From NCBI GenBank assembly GCA_025357995.1, contig JANYLF010000317.1, positions 1-10,705 of the forward strand: a stretch of DNA of 10,705 nucleotides, read 5' to 3'. The position numbers and the translations under genes were made by a program. The stretch is from Acidimicrobiia bacterium (lineage in GTDB: Bacteria > Actinomycetota > Acidimicrobiia > IMCC26256 > JAENVU01). Below, piece after piece: positions 7,590-10,705 of the stretch (its first letter is position 1; every line of letters begins with the position of its first letter). A model generated the notes under the pieces. That model searched no databases, was not told the DNA's origin, and worked only from the letters and a program-made list of their open reading frames with translations.

Positions 7590-9002
7590 GTGGCGGAACT
7601 TGAGCTGGCGGATTACGTAGAGAACGCGCGGGTCGAGATTCTCGATCGGTTCACCGAGTGGCTCCGTATTCCGGCGATCTCCGCTGCTCCCGCACATGCC
7701 GCCGACGTCCGGGCCTCGGCCGAGTGGTGCGCCAACGAGATGCGGGCGATCGGTCTCGATCATGTGCAGTTCCTCGAGACCGAGGGCCATCCATCGGTCT
7801 ACGGCGACTGGCTCCACGCCCCCGATGCGCCGACGGTGCTCGTCTACGGCCATCACGATGTCCAGCCCGTGGACCCGATCGAGGCGTGGCTTTCGCCGCC
7901 CTTCGAGCCGACGGTGCGCGATGGCCAGCTGTTCGCGCGCGGCGCGGTCGACGACAAAGGCCAGGTGCTGTACCACCTCGAAGCGATCCGAGCGCTCCTG
8001 GCGCGCGACGGGACGCTGGCGGTGAACGTCAAGCTGCTCGTCGAGGGCGAGGAGGAAATCGGCAGCCCGAACTTCGAGGAGCTCCTGCTGCGAGAACGGG
8101 AGCGGCTGTGCGCGGATGTGGTCGTGGTGTCGGACACCGGGATGTGGTCCGCGACGGTGCCTTCGATGTGCACCGGTATGCGCGGGATCGTGACGTTCGA
8201 CGTCGCGCTTCGTACCGCGACGGGTGATCTTCACTCGGGCATGTTCGGCGGTGCGGTGCGCAATGCCGCGCACGTCGCGGCGGAGCTGGTGGCTGCCCTC
8301 CACGACTCCCGCGGCGCGGTCACGTTGCCCGGCTTCTACGACGACGTCCTCCCGATCTCGGAGGCAGTGAACGCGTCGATCGACGCGCTGCCATTCGACG
8401 CCGCGGAGTTCCGCGAAACCGCGAAAGGCGCGGCGCCCGCCGGCGAGGAAGGCTTCTCGACGCTCGAGCGCATTTGGGTACGCCCGACGGGCGAGGTCAC
8501 GGGAATGGCGGCCGGGTATACCGGCGCGGGTATGAAGACGATTGTGCCCGCGGCCGCGACGGTCAAGTTCACGTTCCGCCTCGTCCCCGACCAACATCCG
8601 GACGCGGTTGCCGTTGCGTTCCACACGTGGCTCGATGCGCACGTCCCCGCGGGTGTGGAGGTGACAGTGGTGCCGATGGGTGCGATCGCGCCGGCGCTCA
8701 CGCCGCTCGATCATCCCGCGGTCGCGGCCACTTCCCGGGCAATCGAGCGCGTGTGGGGCGTCGCGCCGCGGTTCACTCGCGAGGGTGGCTCGGGTCCGGA
8801 GGAAGCCCTCGGTCGAGTGCTCGACGCACCGGTCGTCTTCCTCGGCGTCGGCCTCCCGGACGATTCGATCCACGCGCCGAATGAGCGCATCGTGTTGGAC
8901 CAGTTCTGGAAGGGTCTGCTGGCCGTCGGCGAGCTGTGGTTCGAACTCGCGGCCGTCGGTGACAAGATTCGTCGTTCCGTCCCTCGTGAAGGAGAGCAAT
9001 GA
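7590..9002 (+). CDS. M20-family zinc metallopeptidase (dipeptidase-like)
   Basis: Cytoplasmic di-zinc exopeptidase of the M20 family (carnosinase/PepV/ArgE/DapE type); the exact peptide substrate is not evident. Numbered from GTG 7590 (470 residues), the catalytic set is intact: YGHHDVQP (His88 ligand), RGAVDDKG (Asp121 bridging), EGEEEIGS (Glu155 base, Glu156 ligand), SDTG (Asp182 ligand) and GLPDDSIHAPNE (His428 ligand). The dimerisation lid begins around GMRGIVTFDV and contains DLHSG (His215). The layout matches carnosinase-like dipeptidases. Start choice: GTG 7590 puts the WLRIP motif at the usual distance and has a possible leaderless -10. ATG 7557 is the alternative, with GGTGATCC (7545-7552) as a Shine-Dalgarno-like match 4 nt upstream, but it would lie only 6 bp from the proposed glcD start. 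The stop overlaps the next ATG by 4 bp. Confidence 0.92.
   Translation: MAELELADYVENARVEILDRFTEWLRIPAISAAPAHAADVRASAEWCANEMRAIGLDHVQFLETEGHPSVYGDWLHAPDAPTVLVYGHHDVQPVDPIEAWLSPPFEPTVRDGQLFARGAVDDKGQVLYHLEAIRALLARDGTLAVNVKLLVEGEEEIGSPNFEELLLRERERLCADVVVVSDTGMWSATVPSMCTGMRGIVTFDVALRTATGDLHSGMFGGAVRNAAHVAAELVAALHDSRGAVTLPGFYDDVLPISEAVNASIDALPFDAAEFRETAKGAAPAGEEGFSTLERIWVRPTGEVTGMAAGYTGAGMKTIVPAAATVKFTFRLVPDQHPDAVAVAFHTWLDAHVPAGVEVTVVPMGAIAPALTPLDHPAVAATSRAIERVWGVAPRFTREGGSGPEEALGRVLDAPVVFLGVGLPDDSIHAPNERIVLDQFWKGLLAVGELWFELAAVGDKIRRSVPREGEQ
8989..8994 (+). promoter_or_regulatory. Ribosome binding site of the cysteine-cluster gene
   Basis: AAGGAG lies 4 nt before the ATG at 8999, inside the end of the M20 gene. 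It fixes the start of the downstream gene and shows that it is translated from the same message. Confidence 0.7.
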
Positions 9003-9769
9003 CCGCGCCCGTCCGCGAATGGGTCACGTTTCAGGATCCGAAGCGCAAGAAGCACATCTGGCATGTGGATGTCACTTTTCTCACGTCGAACTACATGTGC
9101 ATCTTCGGGCAGGGCTGCCAGGGCGTGCTCACCGAGAAGGCGCCCGAGCAATCGGAGGGGTGCTGTTCCTACGGCGCGCACTCGTCGGGCCCCAAAGATC
9201 GCAAGCTCGTCGACAAGGTGGCCGCGAAGCTGACCGCCGACGATTGGCAGTACATCAAGAAAGCACAGAAGAAGGGCGTGTGGGCCAAGATCGGCAAGGG
9301 CGACTACCGCACCCGCCTCGTCGACGATGCGTGCATCTTCTTGAACCGACCCGGCTTCGCCGCCGGGGCGGGGTGCGCGCTCCACGTGTATTCGATGAGG
9401 ACCGGAGTGCATCACAGCGACGTGAAGCCCGAGGTCTGCTGGCAGGTCCCGTTGCGCAACATCGAGGAGCACGACGAAGACGCCAAGGATGGCAAAGTGC
9501 ACCACCGCCTTACCGAGTTCGCCCGCCACGGATGGGGCGAAGGTGGCGACGAGTTCGCGTGGTGGTGCACCGAGGCGCCGGAGGCGTTCGTCGGCACCGA
9601 ACCCGTGTATCGCAGTCTCGAGCCGGAGCTGCGCAAGATGGTGGGCGACGAGTTGTACGAGAGCATCGCCGCGTATCTCGACGTGAAGATGCGGTCGCGT
9701 ACAACTCGTGTGCATCACCCGGCCGAGACGCCGATCAAGCTCACTGCCACCCGACGCAAGACGGCCTGA
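8999..9769 (+). CDS. Uncharacterised cysteine-cluster protein (YkgJ/DUF3109-like)
   Basis: Function unknown. The soluble 256-residue protein has eight Cys: 34, 40 (CIFGQGC), 55-56 (CC), 112 (DDACIFLN), 126 (GCALHVYS), 147 (KPEVCWQVPL) and 190. The order C-x5-C, CC, AC-F, CA-H, P-x-x-C-W resembles the YkgJ and DUF3109 families, small metal (Zn or Fe-S) cluster proteins. The match is from memory of the pattern, so treat it as tentative. His-rich spots (HH 138-139, HH 168-169, HH 239-240) could add ligands. There is no signal peptide or membrane segment, and the C-terminus is basic (ATRRKTA). ATG 8999 overlaps the M20 stop by 4 bp and has a good AAGGAG, so it is co-translated with the peptidase. 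A GC-rich hairpin follows its stop by 2 bp. It is a real gene with high certainty; only the family is open. Confidence 0.85.
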   Translation: MTAPVREWVTFQDPKRKKHIWHVDVTFLTSNYMCIFGQGCQGVLTEKAPEQSEGCCSYGAHSSGPKDRKLVDKVAAKLTADDWQYIKKAQKKGVWAKIGKGDYRTRLVDDACIFLNRPGFAAGAGCALHVYSMRTGVHHSDVKPEVCWQVPLRNIEEHDEDAKDGKVHHRLTEFARHGWGEGGDEFAWWCTEAPEAFVGTEPVYRSLEPELRKMVGDELYESIAAYLDVKMRSRTTRVHHPAETPIKLTATRRKTA

Positions 9770-9771
9770 GC

Positions 9772-9788
9772 GCGCGGCGTTGCCGCGC
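9772..9788 (+). terminator. GC-only stem-loop after the cysteine-cluster gene
   Basis: GCGCGGC-GTT-GCCGCGC is a perfect 7-bp inverted repeat with a 3-nt loop, starting 2 bp after the stop at 9769. There is no T-run, and the next gene's ribosome binding site lies 20 nt downstream. It could be a partial terminator or an mRNA-stabilising hairpin that lowers expression of one side relative to the other. Confidence 0.4.
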
Positions 9789-9807
9789 TATCGACCGACC
9801 CTGATTC

Positions 9808-9815
9808 AGAGGAGA
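9808..9815 (+). promoter_or_regulatory. Ribosome binding site of the gamma-carbonic anhydrase gene
   Basis: AGAGGAGA ends 6 nt before ATG 9822. It is the strongest Shine-Dalgarno sequence in the window and decides the start over in-frame codons inside the upstream gene. Confidence 0.7.
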
Positions 9816-9821
9816 CGCGCC

Positions 9822-10352
9822 ATGCCGCTCTACGACTTCGAGGGATTGCGCCCGGAAGTGCACGCTCGCGCGTTCATCGCGCCGACGGCCACACTGGTGG
9901 GCGACGTGCACGTGGAGGATGGCGCGTCCGTTTGGTACGGCGCCGTCGTGCGCGCCGACTACGCACCCGTCGTGATTCGTGCCGGGGCGAACATCCAGGA
10001 CGGCGCGGTGTTGCACGGCCCGCCCGGTTTGATGACCGAAGTGGGGCGCGGCGCGACCGTCGCGCACAACTGTGTCGTGCACGGCGCGATCTTGGGTGAC
10101 GAGTGTCTCGTGGCCAACGGTTCGATCGTGTTGGACGGCGCCACGATCGGCGCCGGCGCGTTGGTCGCGGCCGGTTCGGTGGTCGCGTCGGGAATGACGA
10201 TCCCACCGGGCATGCTCGCCGCGGGTTCGCCCGCGGTGATCAAACGCGGTGTCGAGGGCTCCCCCGCCGACTTCTGGGTGAAGGCCAACCCGCCCGCCTA
10301 CGCCGAGCTCGCCCAACGCCACCGCCTCGGCATCACTTGGATCCGGGACTGA
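9822..10352 (+). CDS. Gamma-class carbonic anhydrase family protein
   Basis: A 176-residue left-handed beta-helix protein of the gamma carbonic anhydrase family (CaiE/PaaY/YrdA/Cam relatives), forming trimers that hold Zn or Fe between subunits and, in active members, hydrate CO2 to bicarbonate. Hexapeptide-repeat turns run through residues ~20-135, for example IAPTATLVGDVHVEDGASVW, ANIQDGAVLHG and ATIGAGALVAAGSVV. The three metal-ligand histidines are all in place: His65 (VLHG), His82 (VAHN) and His87 (VVHG). Arg44-Asp46 and Asn57-Gln59, which line the Cam-type active site, are also present. The acidic loop of archaeal Cam is absent, as in most bacterial relatives, so activity cannot be assumed. 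The C-terminal helix (PPAYAELAQRHRLG) is typical. It lies 52 bp after the cysteine-cluster gene and probably belongs to the same operon. Confidence 0.92.
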   Translation: MPLYDFEGLRPEVHARAFIAPTATLVGDVHVEDGASVWYGAVVRADYAPVVIRAGANIQDGAVLHGPPGLMTEVGRGATVAHNCVVHGAILGDECLVANGSIVLDGATIGAGALVAAGSVVASGMTIPPGMLAAGSPAVIKRGVEGSPADFWVKANPPAYAELAQRHRLGITWIRD

Positions 10353-10562
10353 GACCGCCTGATTGCTCGTCCGGTCGCCCATCGAGGGTCCTGGGGGAGT
10401 TCGTGGGCTCCCTACCTCGCGGCTCACCTCCGCTCCGCTCCGGTTCGGGGAGTGGAGAGTCCTGCGTCCGCCTGACCCGGCACCGAGCCGTAGCCTGCGG
10501 AGGCGAACAGCTCGGTAGCGTCCCGACGCAGTCGCGCTGGTGACATCCGAGCGAACGAGCAA
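10353..10562. other. Intergenic region between convergent genes
   Basis: These 210 bp separate the carbonic anhydrase-like gene from the convergent short-chain dehydrogenase. I see no supported gene: the open frames crossing it are read-through frames without family likeness. It holds a perfect triple direct repeat of CTCCG (10428-10442), a weak GGGAG/CTCCC inverted repeat (10395-10412) and the compound stem-loop listed separately. I find no tRNA. Confidence 0.6.
10482..10516. terminator. Two-part stem-loop between convergent genes
   Basis: An outer 7-bp perfect inverted repeat (ACCGAGC at 10482-10488, GCTCGGT at 10510-10516) encloses an inner GCCT-GCGG-AGGC hairpin (10493-10504). Its position between the 3' ends of two convergent genes suits a bidirectional terminator. 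No T-run follows on either strand. Confidence 0.4.
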
Positions 10563-10705
10563 TTAGATAAGTAAGGCGCCGCCGTCGACGACGAGGTTGG
10601 TGCCAGTGATCCAACTCGCGGCGTCGGAGCAGAGGAACGTGGCGGCGCGGGCGATGTCTTCGGGTTCGCCGAGACGATGCATCGGCAACGTTCGTGAGAT
10701 CGCTT
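10563..10705 (-). CDS. Short-chain dehydrogenase/reductase, C-terminal fragment (5' end outside window)
   Basis: Reading the minus strand from the right edge gives 46 codons, AISRTLPMHRLGEPEDIAR, then AATFLCSDAASWITGTNLVV and DGGALLI, ending in TAA at 10563-10565. The order P-M-x-R-L-G-E-P-E-D-I-A, then FLCSDAASWITG and VVDGG, is the characteristic C-terminal end of classical short-chain dehydrogenases (FabG-like NAD(P)H-dependent oxidoreductases). The catalytic Ser-Tyr-Lys and the nucleotide-binding Gly motif lie outside the window, so activity and substrate cannot be judged. The gene converges on the carbonic anhydrase-like gene and is not part of the neighbouring operons. The call rests on a short but very typical segment. 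Confidence 0.88.
   Translation of the reverse strand, partial: AISRTLPMHRLGEPEDIARAATFLCSDAASWITGTNLVVDGGALLI

Noticed and set aside
7560..8999. 479-codon open frame on the minus strand across the whole M20 gene
   Set aside because: It is the antisense mirror of a gene with intact M20 motifs. It is rich in Arg, Asp and His with no recognisable domain, as expected for shadow frames in high-GC DNA.
10490..10560. tRNA-like stretch (CAGCTCGGTAGCG resembles a D-arm)
   Set aside because: No acceptor stem, anticodon arm or T-arm sequence can be matched around it.
1..10705. CRISPR array, insertion sequence, phage or defence island
   Set aside because: No spaced repeats, transposase or integrase motifs, or defence domains were seen. 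The base composition looks even by eye, and every long frame is a metabolic or uncharacterised housekeeping gene.

Overview
The window is a dense, high-GC, housekeeping-type segment from an actinobacterium. The main pointer is a fused FbiC-type F420 biosynthesis enzyme (CofG and CofH in one chain), which is typical of Actinobacteria. GTG starts, 4-bp stop/start overlaps and almost no intergenic DNA fit the same picture. Acidimicrobiia-like is my best guess, but it is an inference. I see no insertion sequence, phage gene, tRNA, rRNA or CRISPR array.

Layout. (1) Positions 1-3912, plus strand: the 3' part of fbiC, then a PfkB-family carbohydrate/nucleoside kinase whose GTG overlaps the fbiC stop by 4 bp, then a LOG-family (TIGR00730-like) Rossmann protein. 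The conserved LOG domain ends near 3642, but no in-frame stop occurs until 3910-3912. (2) Positions 3766-7550, minus strand, transcribed right to left: a glycolate oxidase operon glcD-glcE-glcF followed by a 62-residue helical protein. Every junction overlaps (4, 4 and 8 bp), which implies translational coupling. glcD has no ATG, GTG or TTG at the place homology requires. (3) Positions 7590-10352, plus strand, divergent from glcD: an M20-family metallopeptidase, an uncharacterised cysteine-rich YkgJ/DUF3109-like protein (4-bp overlap) and a gamma-class carbonic anhydrase-like hexapeptide protein with a strong ribosome binding site. (4) Positions 10353-10562: a gene-free stretch of 210 bp with a two-part stem-loop. 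It is followed by the C-terminal 46 codons of a short-chain dehydrogenase running off the right edge on the minus strand.

How the genes work together. GlcD (FAD, catalytic), GlcE (FAD-binding) and GlcF (Fe-S) form the membrane-associated glycolate dehydrogenase that turns glycolate into glyoxylate. FbiC makes the deazaflavin FO, the chromophore of coenzyme F420. The kinase and LOG protein beside it act on nucleoside-like substrates in their families, so a salvage or housekeeping role is plausible but unproven. No gene here forms an obviously new system. The points most worth checking are the missing glcD start codon, the read-through tail of the LOG gene, and the two small or uncharacterised proteins coupled to known enzymes.
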